Source: Steinernema hermaphroditum
Lineage: Eukaryota; Nematoda; Chromadorea; Rhabditida; Steinernematidae
Assembly: GCA_030435675.1 (NCBI GenBank)
Contig: CM059624.1
Location: forward strand, 14,842,769 to 14,906,768
Length of the DNA: 64,000 nucleotides
Direction of reading: 5' to 3'
The position numbers and the translations under genes are program-made. Shown here one piece after another: positions 35,001-43,151 of the stretch. The notes under the pieces were generated by a model. It did no database searches and was not told where the DNA came from. It saw nothing but the letters and a program-made list of their open reading frames with translations. Each line of letters opens with the position of its first letter. Position 1 is the stretch's first letter.

Positions 35001-38000
35001 CCGTTGGTCTGTGTGTGTGTGTTTTTTTCCGTGAGTACAGAGAAAACACCCACACAACATAGGGACCCCGAGGGGTACCGAACCCGACACCGCTCGCTTA
35101 CAAACAGAGCACACTCGCAATGAGCCACACAGACCACCAACACCCTACTACTTTAGTGCTACTATGTTACTGAGGCAGCGAGGTCTTGCGTTTATTTACG
35201 GTCTTTAAGTGATTTTTTTAGCCATTTTGTGATCACCAATCTTTCCACCCGCATGGTTATTGGTGTTTTCATCTTAGCACATCGAAAAGCGCGAAATCGC
35301 GCGCAGCCGCGTTTATATATCCCAATTTTTAGAACCTCGATTCTCGGGTCCTCGCCTCTGGTTCTCTCAGATAGGCGCCCTCCTCTGCAAACGATTCTAC
35401 CTCTTCTTCCGTAAACCTGTCCAGCTCCTTCTCCGCATCGTTTACCCCCTGTTCTATGTCGCCATGGTCATTCTATTCTTGCGATCGATGACAAACGCCT
35501 ACAACCAGTCGACCACTTTCGATCTCAACTCTCTTGGACCAATTGTTATGCCTCTCCAAGTCGGCGATCAACCGATTCTCCAAAAACTCCGCTTCTTGGC
35601 TGGAAAATATCCAAAAAATCAGATCAAGAACTTCACTAAAACCGACAACTTAACGAGTACATTACTGCGCTGGATGATAGAGGACCCACCCGTTGGAATT
35701 GGGTTCGCCGATATGACTAACGTCAGTGCGGCTATATTCAATGGACAAGCTTTCCATGCGCCGGTTCTTGTGCAGAACTTCTTCTCGAACGCAATCCTAG
35801 GAGTAAAAGGTAAGCTGAAGAGCCGCTTCCTTTGACATTTTCGAATGCAGATGGAATACGGTTCTCGCTCAGTACTTCGTCGACGGGCATGCAACTCATT
35901 TCCCAATTTAAAGACGTATTCATGGCTGTATCCCTATTGTTGATGTTCTCAAGTGTGACGTCCGAGTTTACAAGATTTGTAGTTGAGGAACGGCTGACAA
36001 AGTTCAAGCATCAGGTAGAGTGAAGATAGATTAACATTGGGTTGGGTTATTGAAAACGAAACATCTCACATTTCACATGCTGTTGCCAAACATTTAATCC
36101 TCTCAGTGCACCATATACTGTGCCATCTCATTTGAATGTCTATGCACCATTAAATCTGCATGGCCCCGACGTATCTGGGTAACCGTAATCCATGATCTTG
36201 AATGCGCAAAAGCCAACCTGAACTGAAGCGCTTCGAATTGGTTACGGAGGGTAGCAGGCAAGGGAGGGTTGTCTCAGATAGGCATCATACATGGCATGAC
36301 TCTTTTTCGTTTTCCGACCGATCTCACGCTTTGATGCTCACTGAAATAACACTTCAGACTTCAGTCTAGATGCCCCTTATTGGGCCACCGGCATAAAGCA
36401 GTTTCAACCGTCCCCCTTGGGATTTTGACCGTCCCCTAGATTTTAGCCATCCCCTTTTTCGCGGATTTGAACCGTCCCCCTGGGAATTCGACCGTCCCGC
36501 TGGGATTTCGACCGTCCCCTTCGGGATTTCGACCGTCCCGTTTGAGAATTCGACCGTCCCCTTTGAGATTTCGACCGTCTCCTCTGAAATGAGCTGGGAT
36601 TTCGACCGTCCCCCTGGGATTTCGACCGTCCCCTTTGGGATTTCGACCGTCCCCCTGTGCTGTCCCCTTATGCCGGGCCACCCTGTGTAATGGGGACAAT
36701 AGCGACTGTTCACCTGGGGTACTGTGAAGAGAGCGCAAACGATCACAAAAAAACCGCATGCCCCTGCCCTCTTATCTGTGCCATACCCTATTATTAACGG
36801 CAGCTTAAGTTGCTGATCAGAATGTGGGTACAGTTTGTGTCCCGTTTTCAACGATTTCCATAACAAATCCTTTTTCAGCAACTTCTCACACATGTCCATA
36901 TAACCCTGTTCTGGTTTTCAACGCTACTTGTGGATTTCCTCTTCTACACCATTATTTGTCTACTGACGACAGCCATTCTCTACGGATTTGAATTGTTTCA
37001 AGGACAGTACGGATAGTAAGTTAGCGGTGCAGGAGTAGATATGACTTTCTGGTTATAGTTTGGCAATTCTGTGGACTCTCTATTTCTTCTCGAGCGTCCC
37101 GTTCGTGTACTGCTTTTCGTTCCTTTTCGAGAACAAGGACCGCGCCTACAATATGGCCACGCTCTGGAACAGCATCGCCGCTGTCATCGCCTTCCTTGTG
37201 AACCTTGTCGCGAAGGTGTACTTCAATGAGTTCTGGGCGTCCGTCTTCCAAGCCGTCTTTATGATCCTGATCCCGTCCTTCAGCTTTGGATGGGGATTGT
37301 TCCAGCTGAGCATTTCGTTCATCGGAGGCGATATTATGGAATGGAGCAGACTTGGAAGTCCTATGCTCTACATGACTGTATCAGCTGTGGTTTATTGGAC
37401 CTTTTTGTGCCTGCTTCAATCATGGACAGTGGGAAGAGCCATGTTCCGACTGATGGAATTGACTCAGCGATGCAGACGAACTGAAGAAGTAGAGGACCGA
37501 AGTGACCAAGATGTGCTTGAGGAGCAGTTCAGAATGCAGGAGAGCTCCGACAGCGATAACGCTCTTTCCATTCACGGCCTAAGCAAGTACTACGGTAGAT
37601 TCCAAGCCGTTAGAGGTCTGACCTTTGGAGTGAAAAACGACGAATGTTTCGGTCTTCTTGGTGTTAATGGAGCCGGGAAGACATCCACTTTCGACATCAT
37701 CACTGGCATTTCTCATGCCTCTTCTGGATCGGTGGCTATTGGCGGAGTTGACATTTCGAAACAGCCTGCTATAGGCTACTGTCCTCAATTCGACGCTCTT
37801 CTCGGCGGTCTCACCGTTCGGCAAACCCTCGATATCCTGTCAAGACTGCACGGTTTTAAGAATGTCCGCAGGAGAGTCGCGAACATCTTGGAATGCGTGG
37901 AATTGCGGGAAAAAGCCGATAAGCCGGTGAAGTCGTTGAGCGGAGGACAGAAACGTCGTTTGAGTATTGGAATAGCCCTGTTGGGGCAGTGTCCTCTTAT

Positions 38001-39707
38001 CCTGCTCGATGAGCCTACGGCTGGAATCGATCCCAAGGCGAGAAGAAACATTTGGAATTTGTTGACAGCGGCTAAACAGCATCAATGTGTAATTCTATTG
38101 ACGTCGCACAGTATGGCCGAGTGTGATGCGCTCTGTGGGCGGATCGGGTTTATGCATCGCGGACAACTGATGAGGCTTGGATCGCCACAGCATTTGAAGA
38201 GCAGGTATATGCTTATATACTTACCTTGCGTAGGAGTCCGTAAATAAGGCTGCAGGAGGTCAGATGACTAGAAGTGATGCTTCAAAAGATAAATCTGCTA
38301 CTCTGTGACTCAAAGTTATTCACAGCTGATTAGAAAGTTAACTCTCACGGTGACCTCCACACAAGCAATCCGCCCGAAGTGGGACCAGCCGATGTAGCTG
38401 ATGCGCCCCACATCACTCTAAAACACAGAGTAATATAAGAGCTTTATCACCTGTGGACGTCCCTGTGGAACCGCTCTTGGTCAACAAAAGTTCAATGCCG
38501 CTTAGAGGGGGGGGGGCGATTTGAGACCATTGAAATCCTCACATAGTCCTAAGCTTTCTATCCGACAGCCGAGAGCATACGCGATCATCCCCAATATATA
38601 AATGGAGAACCGACGGGTCCGTTGGTTTTCCGTGCGCACGGCGGAAACACCCACACAAAATAAGGACCCCGAGGGTAACCGAACCCGACACCGCCCGCTT
38701 ACAAACAGAGAACGTTCGCAATGAGCCACACAGACAATTGGGATGGTAGTGCTCTACATCCACTATCTCTCTGGTGATGCTAGGCTTTGAGTTTTTTTTT
38801 GCTGTTTTTGAGTGATTTTTTGTCTATTTTGTAACCAGCAGTGTTTTCGGTTAGAGTTTCCTGAGACTTTACAATTTTTTCGCTCACTTTAGCCATTTAC
38901 ATTAGCGCCAATCTTGCCGCCCGCAGGGCTATGGTGTCTTGCCGCCCGCAGGGCTACAGTTTTAGGCCCCAACTTCAGCTTTTTGCATGAGCGCTAATCT
39001 TGCCGCCCGCAGGGCTATGGTGTCTTGCCGCCCGCAGGGATACAGTTTTTTGGCCCCAACTTCAGCCCTATCCATGAGCGACAATCTTGCCGACCGCAGG
39101 GCTACAGGCTAATTGGCTTTTAGTACATGGAGGGCGCGAATTCGCGCGCAGCCGGGTTAATTGATAATAACACGGCCATTATGCCATCTTAAAGACAGAA
39201 TTTGAGCTTTCGTGGTCGATCAGGCATATCGTGGTGAGACCAGCAAGCAAACAGCATCGGTTGAGTTTACTTCATTGACTAGAAGTTCAGTGCCGTTTGA
39301 CCCGCATCATTTTCAGATTTGGAAGAGGCTACCAACTCTCCGTAACCGTTGCCAATCCATCTATTGAAGCGCTGAACCAAATCAACCGATTCGTCCTCCA
39401 TCGCATGGACGCCCAAACACTCAATTCGGACCCGAATAGCTCTACTTATTTCTGGGAAATACCAAAAAGAGACGACCACAAATGGTCAATTCTCTTCAAG
39501 AAACTCGATGAACTTCTTGCTTGTTTCCCCAAGATTAGCCTCGAAGCCGGCCAACCGAAGATTGTCTCTTCTTCCCTGACCCAAAACAGTTTGGAACAAG
39601 TTTTCCATCGATTCTCTCAGTTCGAAGACGACGATGGGGAGCCGGATGAGCAGCACAATCGTGGGAGAACCTCTAATGATTCCATAGTACCTCTTGTTAC
39701 TGTCTAA
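29045..39707 (+). CDS. ABCA-subfamily full transporter (CED-7/ABT-like)
   Basis: Sixteen exons join to about 1596 codons: 29045-29179, 29223-29380, 29426-29589, 30122-30339, 30381-30680, 30723-30981, 31015-31166, 33683-33877, 33924-34648, 34712-34801, 34867-34946, 35333-35809, 35851-36014, 36879-37015, 37059-38204, 39317-39707. It is a two-repeat exporter. Each half has a first TM helix, a large extracellular domain (FDPVPVYGG..IF in half 1), five more TM helices and one ATPase. NBD1: Walker A GHNGAGKST, signature LSGGM, Walker B VILLDEPTAGMD, H-loop TTHYMDEAD. NBD2: GVNGAGKTS, LSGGQKRR, LILLDEPTAGID, TSHSMAECD. ABCA proteins move lipids at membranes; nematode CED-7 acts in corpse engulfment. 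The exact orthologue is not resolved. The exon 6/7 junction has no GT donor in phase; I used a GC donor at 30982. Large introns hold mobile DNA and another gene. Confidence 0.9.
31167..32449. other. 5' part of ABCA intron 7, no supported gene
   Basis: It contains a 61-codon coding-like frame (31423-31608) rich in K, R and S, not recognised, and no identified repeat pair. Together with F-box-like copy C it forms a 2.5-kb intron in a gene whose normal introns are about 45 bp. Confidence 0.4.
32450..32515 (+). promoter_or_regulatory. shared family promoter module, copy C
   Basis: ATGTGACGCCATCTGATTTG, then CGACGCATTCGCGCAT, then a CCATATAAGGG box. The core lies about 73 bp before the ATG of copy C. 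Confidence 0.6.
32539..33402 (+). CDS. F-box-like family protein, copy C, nested in ABCA intron 7
   Basis: Intronless, 287 codons. It opens MNSLPLDFYDEVIHPLCKSD and SGYWSSTAEIHFDRRREL, the family N-terminus. Then come VRRQIEFGNLKSLDL, AWPADIQDLIKVFVKSPKF, CVFDRFFREEL, SLYPQFAVNFPYLWPS and a short C-terminus ending IMVLRC. The whole gene, with its own promoter module, lies between ABCA exons 7 and 8 on the same strand, so ABCA pre-mRNA must be spliced across it. The frame is intact, and the WPSQGSTAV segment is shortened relative to other copies. Function inferred only from the F-box-like start. Confidence 0.75.
   Translation: MNSLPLDFYDEVIHPLCKSDIKSLKLTSGYWSSTAEIHFDRRRELDVMLNTSSEVTKVSVELYSYGREVPFEIDYKYDRIRLIYSDFLMYLDETVGETLDRFQEKTVPIIRSLAIGCTFRITRGESYPHNVRDAIFDGLMECSGLSKIIVRNYGRKCHEFVRRQIEFGNLKSLDLSYSTAWPADIQDLIKVFVKSPKFWQLNIRNSNLRLDFDMVTCVFDRFFREELIDFHLEGSPSFIFNDLRSLYPQFAVNFPYLWPSAVWRAPLSERKLEVTIHQGAEIMVLRC
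34955..35330. mobile_element. Helitron-like repeat, copy 1, in ABCA intron 11
   Basis: TATATAAACGGAGAACCGAC, GGGTCCGTTGGT, GGACCCCGAGGGG, CCGAACCCGACACCG and CAATGAGCCACACAGAC occur in the same order as in copy 2 at 38590-39155. Near the right end both have a GCGCGAA.TCGCGCGCAGCCG palindrome followed by a T-rich end. The element fills nearly all of the 386-bp intron. Class is uncertain: there are no terminal inverted repeats, and a GC-rich hairpin sits near one end, as in non-autonomous Helitrons. Confidence 0.5.
36034..36861. mobile_element. probable Tc1/mariner-type inverted-repeat relic filling ABCA intron 13
   Basis: The left end TTGGGTTGGGTTATTGAAAA is related to the left end of the 23683 element. 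The right end, read inversely, has TTATGGAAATCGTTGAAAAC and GGGACACA, related to the same element's TGAAAATGGGACAC. If both ends belong together the copy stretches from 20 bp after the exon 13 donor to 17 bp before the exon 14 acceptor. Identity between the ends is modest. Confidence 0.35.
36405..36665 (-). repeat. minisatellite, about 20-23-bp unit, in ABCA intron 13
   Basis: Around eleven or twelve units of GGGATTTCGACCGTCCCC with varying pyrimidine spacers follow each other, two or three of them disturbed. On the minus strand the unit reads GGGGACGGTCGAAATCCC and gives spurious open frames of up to 177 codons with a repetitive GRSKSQG / GTVEIP pattern. Confidence 0.85.
38585..39155. mobile_element. 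Helitron-like repeat, copy 2, in ABCA intron 15
   Basis: This longer copy of the 34955-35330 repeat begins ATATATAAATGGAGAACCGA and ends after GCGCGAATTCGCGCGCAGCC. It contains an internal tandem array absent from copy 1 (described separately). It is inserted in the last intron, between NBD2 and the C-terminal exon. Confidence 0.5.
38905..39112 (+). repeat. tandem array, about 86-bp unit, with CTTGCCGCCCGCAGGG motifs
   Basis: About two and a half units each contain GCGCTAATCTTGCCGCCCGC, AGGGCTATGGTG, a second CTTGCCGCCCGCAGGG, then CAGTTTT and GGCCCCAACTTCAGC. It lies inside the Helitron-like copy 2 and is missing from copy 1. Confidence 0.8.
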
Positions 39708-39824
39708 CAACCCAATCATCTTCCTTTTATCTTTATGTCCTTATGAGCGTTTTCATATCAACTATCATTCAAGATATATTTATACTTAACCCGCAGCGAT
39801 CAACTCATAATGGAAGGAGATGAA

Positions 39825-40718
39825 TCAACGACAACATACCGTTAATTGTTCATCATAAAGGAGAGTGACCTTTAACTTCTTCTTTGTCTGAGGTTGCTCC
39901 CACGCAGTGGGCCCTTGGGAGGGCCAGTTACGAGGTATCACAGCGAATTGTGGGTAGAGAGATCTCAAGTCATCCAAGGGAAATGAGGGACTTCCTGTAA
40001 GACTGAAATAAGTCAGTTCTCCAGTGAAGAAGCGATCGAATACAGAAGTCACCATGTCGAAATCCAATCTCAGATTGGAATATCTTATATAAAGTTCCCT
40101 AAATTTTGGTGATTTCACAAAGACTTTGATCAAGTCTTGGAAGCCCACTGACCATGTAGTATTTGCCGCTAAATGTAGTGTTTTCAAGTTTCCGAGTTCG
40201 ATCTGGCGTCTTATGAACCCATAACACTTTCGTCCATAGTTGCCGACCCAGATGTGGGACAGGCCACCACAATTCATTAGCCCATGAAAGAGAGTGTCGC
40301 GAATTTTGTTGGGAGGTACCTTCGAGAGCCGTAATACGGTATTTCCGAACACATCCAATCTACAGCCACTAGCAAGTGACCGAATCATTGGTAGTGTTTT
40401 CGTTCGGAATTGTTCCAGCGTCTCTTCCGCTATTTCCCCGGTTAAAAGCTCACTAAAGAGAATGGACTCGATTCGGTCGTACTGGAAGTCTATTTTCGAA
40501 GGATCTTTGTGAACGAAGTTTTCGGGAGAGCGAATTGTTAACCTGGCTTTAGTGCCTTCCTTGTCCGATAGTAAGTTGACAGTCAGTTCGCGACGTCTAT
40601 CGAAATGAGTTTCAGCTGTAGATGACCAGTAACCTGAGAAGAGCTTAAGATGTTCAATGTCAAATTTGGAGAGTCGATGGATGACTTCGTCGTAGAAGTT
40701 CAGAGGCAGGGCGTCCAT
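39825..40718 (-). CDS. F-box-like family protein, copy D
   Basis: Intronless, 297 codons from the family-type start MDALPLNFYDEVIHRLSKFD; seven in-frame codons upstream (to 40739) are probably untranslated. It has SGYWSSTAETHFDRRREL, an expanded middle with VLRLSKVPPNKIRDTLF, then FIRRQIELGNLKTLHL, FQDLIKVFVKSPKF, SVFDRFFTGEL and SLYPQFAVIPRNWPSQ. The frame is intact. It converges on the ABCA gene: its stop is 117 bp beyond the ABCA stop, on the opposite strand. The 3' flank carries the family TGATTCATCTCCTTCCAT word. Role as for the other copies, inferred. Confidence 0.75.
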   Translation of the reverse strand: MDALPLNFYDEVIHRLSKFDIEHLKLFSGYWSSTAETHFDRRRELTVNLLSDKEGTKARLTIRSPENFVHKDPSKIDFQYDRIESILFSELLTGEIAEETLEQFRTKTLPMIRSLASGCRLDVFGNTVLRLSKVPPNKIRDTLFHGLMNCGGLSHIWVGNYGRKCYGFIRRQIELGNLKTLHLAANTTWSVGFQDLIKVFVKSPKFRELYIRYSNLRLDFDMVTSVFDRFFTGELTYFSLTGSPSFPLDDLRSLYPQFAVIPRNWPSQGPTAWEQPQTKKKLKVTLLYDEQLTVCCR

Positions 40719-40750
40719 TGTAAGTAAGACCGAAAACAATACTGGATTTT

Positions 40751-40813
40751 ACCTTTATATGACGAATTTTTAATGCAAAAATGCATTGCAAAATTGATGC
40801 CATCACATTTGAA
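40751..40813 (-). promoter_or_regulatory. shared family promoter module, copy D
   Basis: Read on the minus strand: ATTTCAAATGTGATGGCATC, AATTTTGCAATGCATT and TTTGCA, then GTCATATAAAGG. It is nearly the same 40 bp as before copy A and in the orphan module. Its outer edge is also where the foldback element begins. Confidence 0.65.
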
Positions 40814-41327
40814 ATTTTGGCTGTATACAAGAATTGTGCACAAAATTAATTTCGTGTGCACATAATTCAATCCGTGTGCACATAACGGACTTCGTGTCCA
40901 CATAATTAATTTCGTAAACAGGTAAAGTTAGGATTTTCTTGTTTTTACGCTTCGCTAGAAAGTAAATTTAGGATGTTCTTGCTTCTAGGCTTCGCCTAGG
41001 CAAACCCCGGCTTGGCTTAGGCTCCGGCTTAGGACTATGCCTATGATGTTTAAGCGAGCCCGAAGGGCGAGCCCTGTAGTCTTGATAAATCCATAGGCGT
41101 GGTCATAAGCCGGAGCCTAAGCCAAGTCGAGGTTTGCCTAAGCGAAGCCTGGATGTTAACCCGTTCCAAAAAAAATGAATGCAGAGCTCGTCTGCGGTCC
41201 GGCCGCAGCCTAAATCCTAACTTTACCTTCTTACGAAATTAATTATGTGCACACGGATTGAATTATGTGCACACGAATTGAATTATGTGCACAATTCTTG
41301 TATACAGCCGAAATTTTTCACTTATTC
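40807..41327. mobile_element. foldback element, about 520 bp, with subrepeat-containing arms
   Basis: The left end reads GGCTGTATACAAGAATTGTG then CACAAAATTAATTTCGTG. The right end carries the reverse complement, CACAATTCTTGTATACAGCC. Each arm holds several about 20-bp subrepeats of GTGCACATAATT. Further in, AAAGTTAGGA pairs with TCCTAACTTT, and GGCTTGGCTTAGGCTCCGGC pairs with GCCGGAGCCTAAGCCAAGTC. The whole can fold into one long stem. No coding capacity. It separates copy D from pseudogene E. I could not fix a target-site duplication. Confidence 0.75.
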
Positions 41328-41394
41328 GATATTTAGTTTGTTGTCGGGTCGTCCATTTGTCTCCTCACCGATCGGTCGGGTGTCGGTTCGCTCT

Positions 41395-41880
41395 ATCAGA
41401 AATGCTAAATGGCAACACCGTTATATGCTCCTCGCCACGATTAGAGATTACTATCTTCATCTTTGACTGAGGTACCGTCCAAATGACGGTTGCCCATAGA
41501 AATGGCCAGTCGTCAGAAAAGACCGCGAATTGTGGGTAAAGTGATGTCAAATCATCCAAGGGAAATGAGTGAGCTCCTCTAAGATCAAAATCAAAAAAAG
41601 AAGAGGCGATCGAAGAAACGAGTCACCATGTCGAACTCCAATCTTAAATTGGAAAGTAATACAGAAAGTCCAGTAAAATTAGATGATTTCACAAAGACTT
41701 TGATGAAATCTTCGGCCATGTAGTACGCTCAGTGCAGTCCGATAACCACAGTTTTCTCAAGTTACCGAATTTGATATGACGTCTTATGAACTCATGGCAC
41801 TTTTCTCCATATGTAGTTGTTGACCGTGATATCCGAGAGGACTGCATTCTTTTAGCCCATCAAAGACGATGTCGTGTAGT
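41395..41880 (-). pseudogene. F-box-like family pseudogene, copy E (5' half missing)
   Basis: On the minus strand, similarity to the family begins abruptly in the middle, at the segment matching IFDGLKECSGL, at about 41880. It continues through KCHEFIRRHIKFGNL to SLYPQFAVFSDDWP near 41500 and ends near 41400. Several small deletions break the frame between 41585 and 41720. There is no family N-terminus or promoter. The truncated edge directly abuts the 3' flank of copy F, so an unequal exchange or deletion between neighbours is likely. Confidence 0.75.
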
Positions 41881-41957
41881 CAAATAAAGGGAAAAATTTA
41901 TGGAAGGAGATTAATCAATGACACAGGTATTGTGGAATTAACGAGACGACACCGTTC

Positions 41958-42836
41958 TTACAGAACTTTTACCGTTATATCCTCCAAGTTACTAACACTG
42001 ATCAGTATCTCCTTCTTTGCCTGAGGCACCTTCCAAACGGCGATTGGCCAATGAGAGGGCCAGCCGACATGAATGTCCGCGAATTGTTGGTAGAGAGATC
42101 TTAAATCATATAGGGGAAATGAGGGATTTCCTATGAGTTGAAAATCAATCAGTTCTCCACTGAAGAAGCGATCGAACACACAAGTCACCATGTCGAAGTC
42201 CAATGTCAGATTGGAATTTCTTATACAAAGCTTTCCAAAATTTGGTGATTTAACAAAGACTTTGATCAAGTCTTGAAAGTCCGCTGGCCATGTAGTGCTA
42301 CGTGTGGTGTCCGATAACCAAAGTTTCTTCAAATTACCGAATTTGATCTGGCGTCTTATGAACTGATGGCATTTTTCTCCATAGTTGTTGACCGTGATGT
42401 CCGAGAGGCCACTGCATTCTTTTAGCCGATCAAAGAGAGCGTCGAGAACTTTGTGTTGATTGGGGACATTTTCTACGCAAACACACAACTTACACCTACT
42501 GGCGAGTGACAGAAGTATTGGCAATGTTTTCGTTCGAAATTTTTCCAGTGTTTTACTTACTGCTTCATCACTGTTTTCACAAAAGCGAATGTCCTCGATT
42601 TGGTCGTGCTTGAAGTCTATTTCGAAAGGAACTTCGCTTGATGCAGAGTGAAACTCGACGTCGACTTTATTGCCTTCGCTGTTTGACTTCAACGAAACAC
42701 TTAGTTCGCGACGCCTGTTGAAATGAGTTGCAGCTGTAGATGACCAGTATCCTGAGGAGAGCCTAAGATATTCAATGTCAGATTTGGAGAATCGATGGAT
42801 GACTTCATCGTAAAAGTCGCGGGGCAGGGAGTTCAT
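41958..42836 (-). CDS. F-box-like family protein, copy F
   Basis: Intronless, 292 codons. It opens MNSLPRDFYDEVIHRFSKSD and SGYWSSTAATHFNRRREL. The middle has NYGEKCHQFIRRQIKFGNLK and TWPADFQDLIKVFVKSPNF; later come CVFDRFFSGEL, SLYQQFADIHVGWPSH and the C-terminus NLEDITVKVL. Intact frame. Most similar overall to pseudogene E beside it (shared SWPSHW-type and DITV C-terminus). It is tail-to-tail or head-to-tail with E and D on the same strand and sits 1.1 kb outside copy D. Its promoter lies about 230 bp from the P-glycoprotein 3' end. SCF adaptor role is inferred only. Confidence 0.75.
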   Translation of the reverse strand: MNSLPRDFYDEVIHRFSKSDIEYLRLSSGYWSSTAATHFNRRRELSVSLKSNSEGNKVDVEFHSASSEVPFEIDFKHDQIEDIRFCENSDEAVSKTLEKFRTKTLPILLSLASRCKLCVCVENVPNQHKVLDALFDRLKECSGLSDITVNNYGEKCHQFIRRQIKFGNLKKLWLSDTTRSTTWPADFQDLIKVFVKSPNFGKLCIRNSNLTLDFDMVTCVFDRFFSGELIDFQLIGNPSFPLYDLRSLYQQFADIHVGWPSHWPIAVWKVPQAKKEILISVSNLEDITVKVL

Positions 42837-42864
42837 AGTCCAAGAGCTGCGCTAATACGGAGTG

Positions 42865-42934
42865 AGATTCTATTATAAGCGCTCTATTATATGCTTGATT
42901 CATCAGTGCAACAATGCATCGCAAAACTGACAAA
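42865..42934 (-). promoter_or_regulatory. shared family promoter module, copy F
   Basis: Minus strand: GTCAGTTTTGCGATGCATTG, TTGCACTGATGAA, then GCATATAATAG. The core is about 84 bp before the ATG of copy F. Confidence 0.6.
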
Positions 42935-43094
42935 ACTCACAGGTTCGTTTCTGGTCTAGATTGAAACCTCTTCCCCCCGTTGTACAAGTTTACACACCCA
43001 ATGGGGACTATCGGTTGGCATTCATCCTCATTGGTACCATTTTTGATAATTCGCTGATATTTGCATCATAACTCGAAGAGAAGATCATTGAATA

Positions 43095-43106
43095 ATTTAT
43101 TTATTG
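43095..43106 (-). terminator. poly(A) signals of the P-glycoprotein gene
   Basis: Two overlapping AATAAA words on the minus strand lie about 50 bp after the P-glycoprotein stop codon at 43152, a normal distance for nematode cleavage and polyadenylation. Confidence 0.6.
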
Positions 43107-43151
43107 ATGATATGTGAAACAAATTTCGCAGCTGTATATGCATCTGGGAGT

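Noticed and set aside
36366..36899. 177- and 107-codon repetitive minus-strand frames
   Set aside because: Products of the GACCGTCCCC minisatellite in ABCA intron 13; no start context or family.
38905..39112. CRISPR-like array
   Set aside because: Regular repeats but unit-length tandem without unique spacers, in a eukaryotic intron; it is a satellite-like array inside a repeat.
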